DNA of 64,000 nucleotides, from positions 806,001 to 870,000 of the forward strand of contig NW_025954962.1 in the NCBI RefSeq assembly GCF_022376445.1, written 5' to 3'. Every line of letters begins with the position of its first letter. The stretch's first letter is position 1. Positions 46,048 to 57,462 of this stretch are shown here, piece by piece. Both the position numbers and the translations under genes were made by a program. The notes beneath the pieces are model-generated. The model worked only from the letters and a program-made list of their open reading frames with translations, had not been told where the DNA came from and did not search any database. The stretch comes from Fomitopsis serialis. Lineage: Eukaryota > Basidiomycota > Agaricomycetes > Polyporales > Fomitopsidaceae.

Positions 46048-47434
46048 CGTATCCCGATACTTACAAGCTTGGGGACTCGGGGCGTCTGATATGTATGGGC
46101 GGGCCGTGCGCGAGGAGAGGGCGTGGATCATCGATGGGTCGTGCCAGTCGTAAAGAAATGGTCGAGCGAAGGTCGTTCAGCCGTACAAAGTCATGAGAGA
46201 GGCAGAACGTTGCGCGAAGCGGGGGGGAGAGTGGCGGGGATCAAGCGAGCTCTGCGGCTGCAGGTCGCGATAAATGCCGAATATACTTAGTCGAACACGC
46301 CCTCGAACACGCCGCACGACTCGCCCAGTCCCGTGTCTCATCCTGACGTTTCGGGCTAAAACGTGGTCGACACCCGCCAAGAGGCAGTGTTCCCATCGAT
46401 ATCTTCCGCGTCTCGCTCCCCTCCACCGTCCACCGAACCTTCTGTCCACCACCGCGAGGCTCAGTCTTCGCCCACCATGCACGTCCCACGTCCGCCTCGG
46501 TCGTAGATCCCCAACAACGTGCCCGTTACTGCGATCATGCTCTTCCTCGGCATCCCTCGGCGACGTTGCCGCTCGGCGGTCCTCGTTGCAAGAAGCAGCT
46601 CAACATTGTTCCTCTTCCATAGCAGCCACCGACTCCCTCCGTGTGTAACCCACGCTGGCATTACTGTAGCAAAAATTCCCAGAAAGCCCTGAAAACGCCC
46701 GCCATGACACTAATACTTAGTATAGCCGCCTTCTACCCTGACCGGCGCCGAGACTCCCGAGCGTTTCCACTGTCGTTTGCATGAAATAATACATGTCTGA
46801 GCTTCAGTGTCACTGTCAAGGAGACCGCTTCTGGGCATCATGCAATCATACCACTGCAACCCTGTCGACGACAGCGCAGCAGGCCTGAGACTGTCGCTGC
46901 TCGCATCGGGCATATCGTGTCCAACAACCCTAATATGACGTTGGTACTGGACCCGGAGGCCGAGACAGCATCCGACAGTAGCGGGGGATGTTCACGAGAA
47001 AGTCGGCGATTGTTGAGATGTTCGTTTGTTCAGAGCCAGTCTGCTGGTAGAATTCAGATACGAACAACATGTGTAGGCTTGCATGGTGGCCCATCTGTGC
47101 ATGGAAGACCCTGGCGTCGACACACGTCTTACTTGTGTCTTACCTCTGTTTATCCCAATGCTTCCCACGGAAATCCATAGAGGCTCAACGCAACCTACAC
47201 CGTCACCAATGACGTTGGGACCGGGGAAACCGAATAGTGGCAGGGATTCGCAGAGATGCTGCGAGGTAAACTAGAACTTCATCCGGACGAGATACAGTGC
47301 AAGATGGCTAAGGATACATCATCATCATATCAGAACACCTGAGAGATAAATTACGCATCAGCGGACCGAAACGACGTTAACGAGAGCAGACACACCTAGT
47401 GTGATGGGAGAACAACAGCTGCGACATATTGAAT
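46048..47434. other. 1.4 kb region without a supported gene
   Basis: Short frames only (below 125 codons), with no domain. Separates the RRM-tailed gene from CFD1; it holds the promoter of the former and the 3' flank of the latter. No RNA gene recognised. Confidence 0.45.
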
Positions 47435-48390
47435 GTCACTCCCGCCCCTCCAGCGCTGATAGACCACCTACGGCCTTCTCGACAATGGCCCTGAACAGGG
47501 GGCGGTGGACGTCTTTTCATACCGCTCGAGCAGCCGGAACGAGTGTTGACTCCCGCCCTCGGCAAGCACCGCATGAGATGCCTGGTCGTCCGGATCCGCG
47601 GCGTCCAGCAGCGACACGAGCTCGGTGTCGACGGGGAGGCTGCCCAAAAATCGCAGCCCTTCACGCCGTGCCATCTCCTCGCCTCCTCCGGTGGAGAAGA
47701 CGTTGCTGATCTCGCCGCAACACGGACAGACGTACCCGCTCATATTCTCGATGAGTCCGAGGACAGGGATGGAGGTCGCGCGTGTGAAGGAGAGGCACTT
47801 CATCGCGTCCAGAAGCGCGACGGCCTGCGGGGTCGTCACGATGACCGCAGAGATGCGCTGGCGGACAGGGGCCATGTGCTCGACAAGCGACAGATGCTCG
47901 TCGGACGTGCCTAGGGGGAAATTAGCCTCCGCTGGACCAGGGTAGATGGTGTCCACTGTCGACTCACCTGGCGGCGTGTCAATCACCAGGTAGTCGAGCT
48001 CCCCCCACCGCACGTCGCTCAGAAACTGGCGGATCATCGCGTTCTTCTTCGGGCCCCGCCACACCACCGAATCTTCTTTCCGCTTGAGCAGGAAGCCTAC
48101 GCTCATGCACGCCAGCCGCGCCTCACTGCCGTCCGCGTAGACTGGCACCCATCCGTCGCTGCTCTGGTGCACCGAGTGTCCGTCCAGGCCGAGCATCCGC
48201 GGAATAGATGGTCCCGTGAGGTCGACATCGAGTATCCCGACGCGGGCGGTAGGTGAAGAGGCACGAAGGGAGAGCGCGAGCTGAGTCGAGACGGAGGACT
48301 TGCCGACCCCACCCTTGCCAGAACAACGATGATGATGTGCTTGACGAGCCGTAGCCGTCGTCCGACGGGCGTGTCCTCCGGCGAGGCCAT
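47435..48390 (-). CDS. CFD1: Cytosolic Fe-S cluster assembly ATPase Cfd1 (NUBP2)
   Basis: P-loop scaffold that works with Nbp35 to build [4Fe-4S] clusters for cytosolic and nuclear proteins. The start at 48390 lacks the N-terminal Cys cluster of Nbp35, pointing to Cfd1. KHIIIV is followed by the deviant Walker [11 protein letters not shown], then [33 protein letters not shown], and the bridging cluster motif YVCPCCGE. A 57 bp intron lies at about 47911-47967. The frame slips by one base directly before the P-loop (about 48322) and again near 47511, after which [15 protein letters not shown] leads to TGA 47435-47437. As this is an essential gene with both halves perfectly conserved, sequence errors are the likely cause. 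Confidence 0.9.
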
Positions 48391-48702
48391 GGTGGACGTC
48401 GGTGAGTGTAGTGAAGGCTAGGACATCTGAGCGTGAGTCAGCTCCGTGGCGAAGTCAAGTTGCATATTGCTTTTGTCGCGATCGAGCTGCTGACTGACGG
48501 TCGATCGGGGCGCCTGCACCACACTCCGAGAATGGAAACGAGCAGGAACGATTCTGTACGGAGGCAAAAGATAATGCACACGGCAGTCAAGCATGTGAAG
48601 AATGGAAACAAATGCAGTGTGATCGAATCCCGGTGTACAAATGATGTGTGCGTGTGTATTTACAATGTGCGAAGGGTACAAACTCGATCGCCTAAGTGAG
48701 CG
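48391..48702. other. Intergenic region
   Basis: CFD1 promoter and RFC4 3' flank. No feature seen. Confidence 0.5.
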
Positions 48703-50042
48703 TCACACCTTGAACAGCTCGGGCTTCATGTTCCTGAAGAGACATGAGCCTGAGTAGTTGACAGGACGTGGTTGTAGACTCACATTTTGCATAGCCGTGC
48801 CATCAGGCCGCCGAGCTGGATAAGTGTACCGACACCCTCCAGGATCCGCATATGTGTAAATCCAATCTCCTGCGGGTAGGCTGTGAGCACACGGATACCG
48901 AGGACTAACAATACTGTATACCTTGATATACTCCAATTCGTATATTCTGGTATTCTGAAGGCAGGTACAGTGAGTGGCCTAGAACAGAGAGTAAGGCGAC
49001 TTCGTACTCACTCGTCGAACGTCTTCACGACTCGGAATACTGTGACGACGATGTCCACGGCGCTGTAGCCCTGATCCCATAGCTCGTTGAGCTTCTCCAT
49101 CGCACCGTCGATGTTGCTCTTGAGGCACGCGCGAATGATGGTTTGAACGACGATTGGATGTGGCTGGTCACACACTTTGAACACATTATCGCCAGACACA
49201 AAGCCGAATCCGGAGTGTGTAGACTGGAGGTTGTTGATGGCTTGTCGCATGTCACCCTCTGAGGTGAAAATGAGAGCGGTCAGGCCATCGTCGTTGTACT
49301 TGACCTTCTCCATGTCGCAAATCTCCAGCAGACGCTTCAGTATTTCCGTGTCCTTCAGTTTGGCGTAGCGGAGAATGGCACATCGACTCTGAATGGGCTC
49401 GATAATCTTGTTTGACATGTTACATGCCAGAGCGAATCGTGTTGTGTTGGCGTAGATTTCCATCGTTCGCCGCAGTGCTTGTTGTGCACCAGGTGTCATA
49501 CTATACGCGGCGTCGTATCAAGAGGCGAACGAAGGAAGCTTCGCCACTCACCTATCTGCCTCATCCAGAATGACGATCTTGTGTCTCCAGGTGGCAATGT
49601 AACCTTCTTCTGCGCGAAGCCTTTGATTTTGTTCCGGACGACGTCAATACCTCTGATTTTACGTAGTGCCCACTCTCATCGAGCGTACAGACTACTCACC
49701 TCTCATCTGATGCATTCAGCTCAAGACGCCCTCCTTATATGCATCCCCGAGAAGCTGGTGCGCCAGGCAATGTATGCTTGTCGTCTTCCCAATACCAGGC
49801 ATTCCCTAAGACACCGCGTAAGTACACATTACATGCCTGCACAATCCATCACGCACCGAGATGATGATATGTGGCACGTTTCCATCCTTTGCTATGACTT
49901 TGAGACGCTCAATGGTCTCGCCGTTCCCGACGATGTCATCCAGGAGCTTCGGCCGGTATTTTTCCACCCAGGGCAGCTCATAAGGTGTGTCTGATGCATT
50001 CCCGTTTGCAGGTGCTTTTCCTTTTACTGTCGAGGATGCCAT
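48703..50042 (-). CDS. RFC4: Replication factor C subunit Rfc4
   Basis: AAA+ ATPase subunit of the clamp loader that opens PCNA for DNA replication and repair. The start at 50042 gives [18 protein letters not shown] and then the RFC-family opening [18 protein letters not shown]. Walker A is GMPGIGKTT (about 49780), followed by [20 protein letters not shown], the arginine-finger region [25 protein letters not shown] and the C-terminal collar ending in [18 protein letters not shown]. Introns lie near 49505-49550, 49640-49690, 49800-49855 and several in the last 350 bases. The frame loses one base at about 49722, inside the invariant ELNASDE motif, and the donor near 49012 also lacks one G. The gene is divergent from the seryl-tRNA synthetase, 138 bp between starts. 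Confidence 0.93.
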
Positions 50043-50180
50043 GACGAAGGACGCGTAGGAGGGAGAAGTGGACGAAGAGCCACGAAGAGTCGACGAAGAC
50101 GCGTCGTGAGAGGGAACGCGTGACAAACGCGCTGGTGGCTGAAACGGCCCACGGTACGGGCGTTCCCGAGAGTCGGCGGC
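50043..50180. promoter_or_regulatory. Bidirectional promoter region of RFC4 and DIA4
   Basis: Only 138 bp separate the divergent start codons, so core promoters and leaders of both genes must share this segment. It contains repeated GACGAAG/CGACGAAG blocks (about 50044-50097) but no TATA box. Confidence 0.5.
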
Positions 50181-51824
50181 ATGGTTCGCGCCATGCCACG
50201 ACCGCTACCTTCACGGTGGCTACGACCCGGAGCCTCACTCACTACTGTGAGTAAACCCCCATTCTTTGGTCTGTTTGATTCTCATGTCTGTAATCAGGTC
50301 ATAGAGCTCGAGCTCTCTCATTACAGACTGACCACCAGGGTTCAAGTGGGCTTCCCAAGCCACGACTCGACTACCGGGGCCTCACCGAAAATGTCGAATT
50401 CAAGTCTCATAATGCGTTCAATCGCAAAGCACAGCTGCCCGTCGGCGCACTGCGGAACGTTGCACGCCTTTACGAAGAGCAGACGAAGCTCTCGCAGAGC
50501 ATCAATGCGAAGCGACATTCGCGGTCTACCATCGGCGACCGCATACGAGCGAGCGCATCCCAGCCCGAGCTCAAACAATCCCTGCTAGAAGAGGCGAAGA
50601 ACTTGAAGACAGAGCTTGCAGACCTGGAGAGCACGCTCGAGGACGTGCAAAGTCGGCTGTTGTCTCTTGCGTTGGCCATTCCGAACGACACACATCCGGA
50701 CGTCCCCATCGGGCCAGAGTCTGAGGCAAAGGTCCTCTCCCAGCATGGACCCCGCTTGTATCTGCGTCGGCGCAAGAGACCACGTCTCGATTGGCCGTGC
50801 TCTGAACCTTTTGGACCTTGAAGCAGGAGCTACCGTGACCGGGAGTTCGTGGTATTATCTGCTGAATGAAGGCGCCCTCCTCGAGCTCGCGCTCGTGAAC
50901 TACGCCTCAGCTGGCGATCAGGCATGGCTTCAACCGGTGACTACGCCCGACGTGGTTCGCTCCGATATTGCCACCCGTTGCGGTTTCCAGCCTCGCGACC
51001 ACGACGCGGACCCTCCAATCTCCCAGATGTACCACATAGCGCCGACTGTAGCTGCTCTGCTGGACAAACAAGACCACACCCAGAACTCGTACTTGCAGGT
51101 ACGGCAGAGATCCTCTTGCAGGTCTCTTCGCGAACAAGATTCTACCGTCGACCAACCTGCCGCTAAAGGTGGTCGGCCTTGGACATGCGTTCCGGGCGGA
51201 AGCCGGTGCTAGAGGAGCGGACACGAGGGGCCTGTACAGGGTCCATCAGTTCACAAAACTTGAATTATTCGTGGTGTGTAACCAGGAGTCCAGCGAGGAG
51301 ACGATGGAGCAGATGAGACGTCTGCAAGTAGAAATCTGCGAGGGTTTGGGCCTTTCATTCCGGTCAGTTCTCGAGGTGCTACCTCTTCGGATTTTACGGC
51401 TGACTGCGTACTCCTCCTTTGCTGCAGAGTGCTCGACATGCCTACAGAAGAGCTGGGTGCAAGCGCGTACCGCAAGTATGATATGGAAGCGTGGATGCCC
51501 GGTCGCGGCAGCTGGGGAGAGATCTCATCCATGTCGAACTGCACCGACTATCAAGCCCGCCGTCTGCACATCCGATATCGCCCACCTTCACCTCCCCCTT
51601 CCGCTGCATCGTCTGAGGACGCAGCAGGACATCCATCACCCACCAATGTGTTCGCGCATACGCTCAATGGCACGGCGGCTGCCGTCCCACGACTGATTGT
51701 CGCTTTACTGGAAAACGGTGCTCGGTTCGACGAGAAGGGCAATGTGATTGGTCTTGACCTCCCGGTCGCTTTGCGACCATTCTGGGTGGGCAAGGATGAT
51801 GGGACCGTGATCCGATGGGTATGA
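50181..51824 (+). CDS. DIA4: Mitochondrial seryl-tRNA synthetase
   Basis: Class II synthetase charging mitochondrial tRNA-Ser. The N-terminus ([20 protein letters not shown]) is an Arg-rich presequence. The tRNA-binding coiled coil follows ([15 protein letters not shown] to [13 protein letters not shown], about 50385-50690). The catalytic domain shows [52 protein letters not shown], motif 2 [14 protein letters not shown] with [15 protein letters not shown], and motif 3 with [18 protein letters not shown]. Introns lie at about 50247-50329 and 51364-51427. Between 50750 and 51120 the conserved sequence jumps frame about seven times, always by one lost base; the pieces together cover the full domain. 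The enzyme itself is therefore probably complete in the organism. Confidence 0.9.
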
Positions 51825-52522
51825 AGGACACTTCCTGGTAGGCTAACGTACTGAAGTATAATGCTAACATTTTCCATCGTGCCGTTCGTTGTGCGATGTT
51901 CACCGCGCGAATGCGACTCATCTCCGAATACTATTTACTACTCACCGTAGGCGCTTCGAAGGGCTACCGACAGGTTCAGTAATGTCGACTTTGTGGCCAG
52001 CCAGACCCGGAGAGGTTACCGGACGCTACATCGGAGACTTCCTGGTCTATCGCGCACACAAAGTCCAGGCCAGCTTGAGGCCCATGCGCGCGCGAGCCTA
52101 CGGGTTAACACAAGACGACCTCGAATGGTCTGTCTTCACACATGACCACATGTCGACAGAAATCTTAGGCTCAGAGACGGTCTTGACCAAGGTGAGATCC
52201 TGGCTAGAAGGGCAAATGGTATATCCAATGACTGCTCGACGTCATCATCCTCAGTCTCGTCTGCATTCTCCGCCACTCTGTGGGTCTGGTCTGGCGTACT
52301 GTACCGGCATCAACGGTATTCGACGCCTTTCGAGCGCATTCTTGTACCGACTACCTGGCGCGCGGTGGTTCGACGTAGGATCTGGAAGATTGGAATGTCA
52401 CTTGTTTCTCCCCAAGCTCCGGCGCAAGGGCCTATATAAGATGCGTCGACGGAGGCACATATGCAAAATAACTGCTACGCACAAACTGACTTCGCGTTCA
52501 TTCGAGCATACACCCCACAAAC
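51825..52522. promoter_or_regulatory. Intergenic region with HSP20 promoter
   Basis: A TATA box TATATAAG lies at 52433-52440, 83 bp upstream of the HSP20 start. I looked for nGAAnnTTCn arrays; only scattered GAA/TTC units occur (for example around 52383-52410), not a clean heat-shock element. A 218-codon frame across the region (51889-52545) runs over the TATA box and is unlikely to be coding. Confidence 0.5.
52433..52440 (+). promoter_or_regulatory. TATA box of HSP20
   Basis: TATATAAG 83 bp upstream of the start codon of the small heat-shock gene, in a normal position for an inducible fungal promoter. Confidence 0.65.
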
Positions 52523-53085
52523 ATGTCTCTTTCTCGTTTCTTTAACGACCCCTTCTTCTCGCTCTCGGACTTCGACCGTCGTTTCGACGATGCGTTCGCG
52601 CGTCGCGCGAATGGCGACAACCAAGTGGGCCAACAGCGAACCTTGCAGACCCTCATCCCGAGGTCTGTTATTACCCGATCTGACTTTGGGCGTGTGCTGA
52701 CGCCGCCTCCAGGATGGACGTCCACGAGGACGAGAAGGTCAACCAAATTACCGCGTCGTTCGAGCTGCCCGGCCTAAAGAAGGAAGACGTCACCATCGAC
52801 GTGCACGACAACGTGCTCACCGTATCTGGCGAGTCGAAGGTGTCGAGCGAGCGCGATGAGGACGGCTACGCCGTCCGCGAGCGACGCTATGGGAAGTTCA
52901 GCCGTGCCCTCCCTCTGCCGCAGGGCATCAAGGCAAGTACCACGCGTTTCTCGATGACCCTGCGGCTGACCATGCATGGCTGTAGCATGAGGATATCAAG
53001 GCAAAGATGGAGAATGGCGTCTTGACGGTCGCCTTCCCGAGGAGCACCCCGGAGCAGGCCCCGAAGAAGATTGCCATTGCTTGAA
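52523..53085 (+). CDS. Small heat-shock protein (HSP20/alpha-crystallin family)
   Basis: ATP-independent holdase chaperone of about 150 residues. The N-terminus MSLSRFFNDPFFSLSDFDRR is of the usual fungal HSP20 type. After an intron (about 52662-52713) the alpha-crystallin domain begins MDVHEDEKVNQITASFELPG, continues with KKEDVTIDVHDNVLTVSGES and RERRYGKFSRALPLPQGI, and ends with ENGVLTVAFPR, containing the conserved G-V-L-T-V and the C-terminal extension with IAIA. The second intron (about 52934-52986) has a GC donor (AAG|GCAAGT). A TATA box lies 83 bp upstream, as expected for a strongly inducible gene. Confidence 0.94.
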
Positions 53086-53422
53086 GCGATGTTGGCGGCA
53101 GTGAATGAATTACACCATCTGTATTATTGCATTTTTTGTATCAATTTACGTGTCCACTGCGCTGCACACCGCAGTGGTCGTGGCGCGGAAGCATTTAAAT
53201 ACATGTAAAATGTTGCAGTGTTTCGTTGCTTTGGCCGGATGGAGGGAAAGCGATTGCCGGGCAGGCGAGGACTGTGCATGTGCAGCGGAGCGGCGTCATT
53301 GGTAGGGGCGCATGATTGAGCGGCGACTATCATGGGAGGCGCAGGTGGTAGCTCCGTTCGGTGTTCGGTGCCTTGGATAGCTTCCCGCAGGGTCTTCTCG
53401 CCCTGCATCTCTCTCCCTCATC
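53086..53422. other. Intergenic region
   Basis: 3' flank of HSP20 and promoter of LSB5. No feature recognised. Confidence 0.5.
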
Positions 53423-55449
53423 ATGTCCGCCATTGCGCTTGCCAAGCAGGCATATACCGCTCTCAACAGAGAGAAGCCGCACGTACGTTCTCGCAACCCC
53501 TCGCGGGCTCTTCTTCCAATGCATCCTTTCCCAGTCGTCTATCACGAATTGGGTAGAGATCCTCACATCCACCAACTACGATGACGAAGCCTTCGATGGG
53601 TGCGATGTCCTCTAGCGGCCTTCCGAAACCTGTTTACTGACAGGAGAACAGCATACCTGAACTTGTCGATTCAATCAACATCCAGGCTACCGGGTAAGTT
53701 GTACCGGCCTCACAGGTCGCTTCGCGTGTAGCTCAAGGGCGGATAGACCGGCCGAAGCGTCCAGAGCAATACGGAAGAAACTGAAGCACGGAAACGCACA
53801 TCAACAATATCGCGCTCTAGTCGTCAGTCGAGAGGTCTGTTGTAGTGGCGCGTGCGTTCATCCGTTTCCACAGATCTTGAAGGCACTGGTAGAGAATGGC
53901 GGGGACAAGTTACAAGTGCGTGTATCAGTTCTCCATCGCGTTGACGTCGTAAAGCGAACCATTGCGCTAGCATCGTTCGCCGACTCGCATCTCGTGGACG
54001 CGCTTAGGATGCTCACCACTGAGCCCACAACGGATGCCAAAGTCAAGAAGAAACTATCTACTGTTCTGCTATCATGGCACGCCCAGTTCAAGGACGACCC
54101 GTCCATGCAATACGTCGCGAACCTCTACAAGACCTGTGGTGTCAATCTGCCCGGGCAGCGAGCTCAGAAGCGTTCGTCCACGACATACGGTTCCGACTTC
54201 GCGGCTATGGACCTGAGTATGAGGCGGAAGAGCGCCAGCGGAGATTGGACAGAGAGCGAAGGGAGCAGGAGATGGAAGAGAGGGCCCGCGAGAAAGAACG
54301 CGAGAAGGAGAAGGAAAGGGAGGAGAAGCGCAAGAGGGAAGAGGAGAAGCTGAAGGCAAAGCAGGAGAAGGCACAGGGGAAGGCGAAGCGAAAGCAGGAG
54401 GAAGAGGCGAGGCGGCATGGCGTGAAAAGAAAGCCATTCAACTTCGAAGAGGTGCGCCCAGTCGGCAGTGCGCCTGGCCGTTAGACTGACTATCTCTGTA
54501 GGAGAAGCCCCAGGTCTGACTGCTATTGCCGGAGCGTCCCAAGCATCGATCAATTTGGTCAATGCCATTACAGTGAGGAGATACACTACCCGGTCATCGC
54601 CATTTTCTAAAGCTAGCCCAGCTCGTCAATACGGAGACCGACAGCGTTCAGAGCAACGAGCGGGTGCAGGAGTGCCTTGGCAAGGCAAAGCTTGCTAGGA
54701 AGCAGATTGTTCGGTACGTTCAGGTGAGAGGACTGGTTATCAAAGTAGACGTTCAGTCCGTTCTGAGGGCACATGCATAGCTCGTAGAGAACGAGGACAT
54801 GATCGGTACGCTCATCGAAGCGAACGATCGGATCATCGCCGCAATTGAGATGTACGATACTGTGCGTCATTCTCACCTCGCCCCGCACCTCCTTGCGCTA
54901 AATCTCTGGTAGCTCTCCAAACCTGTCGTGACGGAACAGGACGTCCAGAACGTGCAGGAAGGCCTCGCCGCAGTCAAGATCAAGGACTCCGAGCTCGGCC
55001 GACTGCAAGAGAAGCAGCGGGCTGCCGTACAGCGTTCCCTCGGGCGGTCCGGTTCGAACATCGCTATCAGGGGCGCGAACGGCGAGACGGGTCAGTCCTA
55101 CATACGCGATCTGCAGGATCTGAGCTTCGGCCCCTGGGCGCCGAGCAGAGGTGCGTAATTTGCAAATGCCAATCAGTCGATACGGGGCTAACGCAAACGA
55201 TTAGCAACCTCCCCCCCCGATCCGCCCGTCAGCGGCGCAGCGCACCTCTTCGGACGAGGACGAAGGCTTTGGCCGCCGTGGATCGCTTTCGGACTACAGC
55301 GACTATGTGTCCTCTGATGAGGGGACTCATAATCGCCCCTCCCTTCTCGTGCGCGCGGTTACACGGCTGCGCCGGACACTAAGGAGGGATACCAGAAGAA
55401 ACCACTCGCCGAGCCAGAAGATCCCTTCGCAGATCCCTTCGCCGACTAA
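53423..55449 (+). CDS. LSB5: LSB5-like VHS and GAT domain adaptor
   Basis: Ubiquitin- and actin-patch-associated adaptor of endocytosis and endosomal sorting. The VHS domain is assembled from five small exons: SSITNWVEILTSTNYDDEAF, IPELVDSINIQATG, EASRAIRKKLKHGNAHQQYR, ILKALVENGGDKLQ and SFADSHLVDALRMLTTEPTT. A highly charged helix rich in Glu, Lys and Arg (54220-54440) follows, then the GAT helices (LAQLVNTETDSVQSNERVQE, LVENEDMIGTLIEANDRII), and a tail ending in EPEDPFADPFAD, which resembles adaptor-binding DPF repeats. One-base slips occur near 53915, 54152 and 54516, all of the same sign. Like SLA2 in this window it serves actin-linked endocytosis, though they are far apart. Confidence 0.82.
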
Positions 55450-55836
55450 CGTCTGCGTGTGGAGTCCAGACAGTTGAGAGGATGAGTTCAAGAGGAAACG
55501 TAGTTGCGGCGCGTTGTAGGCTCGGTAGAGGCAGTATCCCATGTCAGACTTGCTTTCCTAGTGTATTTGTTCGTCTTCTGTATCGCTCAGTGCAGGATCA
55601 CCCATGTATCGTACAGACATATTCGACTTGTTGCTATATTGACTTACTTACCCTTGTAAAGGTCGCCTGAACCTTGACACTGACCGCATTCTAGGTTCGA
55701 CACAACCCCTCACGTGGCCGTGTGGAGGGTCTTGGTATGAGACTAGACCGCATTCAACAGTGACACTCGACAGGCATCGGGAAACAAATGCACTGAATCC
55801 ACCCCGCTGAACCGAGCAAAGAGAAATAGTACACCC
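55450..55836. other. Convergent intergenic region
   Basis: 3' flanks of LSB5 (+) and UTP11 (-). Nothing else seen. Confidence 0.5.
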
Positions 55837-57073
55837 TCACTTCTTACGCTCGATCCTCCACTTGTACACTCTCGGTTTCCATGTCTTCTCGTCCACTTTC
55901 TTGGGTCGTCTCTCAGCCGCATCGTCGTCCTCCGCATCGTCATCCTCGTCATCTTCCACTTTCTCGACTCCTCGGAGCTTCCGCGCTGCACCCTTCCCCA
56001 TGATCAGCTTCTGCATCTCTAGCTCCCTCTCTGCGTAGCGCAATTGTCTGTCTCGGAAAAGACGTGCTGAGAGCTCCTTGAGTAATCGTGTCCGGTTTTC
56101 CTGCAGGGCAGGTCAGAGCCAGCTAGATGCGAACAATGGTCAAGGCGTACCGCTGCCACTTCCTTGCGCTCTTCCTCTGCAGTCCCATCCACCCCCACAT
56201 CCTGTGCTACTGACTTTCTGCGTTTCATTTTACTGTTGCTCTTCTCTGGAGGGGCTTTCCAGCCGAGGTCTACGTCCTCTTGTGTGGCGTCGTCCATGCG
56301 GACGTCGTCCTCTTTCGGCCGTTGTCTACGAGGCATAGAGGCATATTCCCGAGCTGGTACCCCTTAGCACGGGACTTGGAAGGAAGAGAACAGCGGATAA
56401 TCACCTTCTTCAGCGTCCTCTGCGAAGAGGATGTGGTTCTTCTTGCGGCCCTCATTCGACTTCCGCTGCTTCCCAGACGGAGCCGAGAGCACTCCAGCTT
56501 CTCTCAGCACCCCCAGCTCTTCCTCGTTCAGTTCATCGGCGTCCCCGTCCTCCTCAGCGTCAGGGCTCCGCTTGAGGAGGTCTGCAAGTGCAGTCAACTG
56601 ATTCTTGAGCTTCTCGATTTTCTACGACGAATACTGTGAGCACGAGTGCACGAGCGATGCGGTATCATCCACACTTACCTTCAACCCCGCCGTCCGCATC
56701 GTCCGCAAGTAATTCTCGTCTTGTGTCTTCAGCACCTTCACAATATCCACAGGCAGCGCCTCATTGCCTCTATCCTGCATATGCACGCCCCCCTACATCG
56801 ACGACAATAGCTCTCAGTCTGCAAAACCCCCGACGCAACATAAGAACGACGCACCCTCGTCTGCTGCCTGTTCATCGCAAAATAGAACTCATCCTTGTTG
56901 CGATCTGCCGCCTTCTGGCGCAGGCGGGTGATCCTGTCCTTCTTGGAGTGGTAGTCCCGCGCACGCAGCACATAGTCCTTGTGCTTCTCAAGGATGCCAA
57001 ATTTTGCGCGGTGTGCAAGTTGGGAACGCTCCTTATGGTTCCGTCGGTGCAGCGAGTTGCGGAGGGACGACAT
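55837..57073 (-). CDS. UTP11: U3 snoRNP-associated protein Utp11 (SSU processome)
   Basis: Nucleolar component of the small-subunit processome for 18S rRNA maturation. The start at 57073 opens with [18 protein letters not shown] and continues [20 protein letters not shown], which is the family signature, then [13 protein letters not shown]. After introns near 56800-56855 and 56623-56670 come [20 protein letters not shown] and a Leu-rich helix. The C-terminus has [20 protein letters not shown], an acidic patch and the terminal [10 protein letters not shown] typical of Utp11. The junction around 56335-56400 needs one extra base to stay in frame, like other sites in the window. Confidence 0.9.
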
Positions 57074-57462
57074 GACTGTGTAGTCTTGGGATGAGCCGAG
57101 GTGGAAGCAGAGGATTGGCACCAGCGAGCTGTGGCGAAAAGACTCGGACAAGCGCGGTCCTTGGCTCGATCGAGATCCTCCATCTACTGAACGCCAGTCA
57201 TGTGATGTCCAAATCAGCCCACCGGGAACTTGATCTTTTGGAGGGGTGGTGATAGGTACAAGGAGCACTGCGTACGGAAAAATGAAACTAATTATCGTAG
57301 GCACCAATAATTTTGGTGATCGAATGTCCTTTGGGTCCGTCCATCAGCGTGAGCAACAGACACTCGCGTATTACATGCCAGTTGGACCAGAGAAATGATA
57401 CGGAAAGACATAACTTATCGTACGCTCGCATTCTGCACCGGCCAGGGTCAAGCGGCCCAAGC
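57074..57462. other. Intergenic region
   Basis: UTP11 promoter and 3' flank of the next minus-strand gene. No feature recognised. Confidence 0.5.

Noticed and set aside
51889..52545. 218-codon plus-strand ORF upstream of HSP20
   Set aside because: Spans the HSP20 TATA box and reads into the HSP20 start in another frame.
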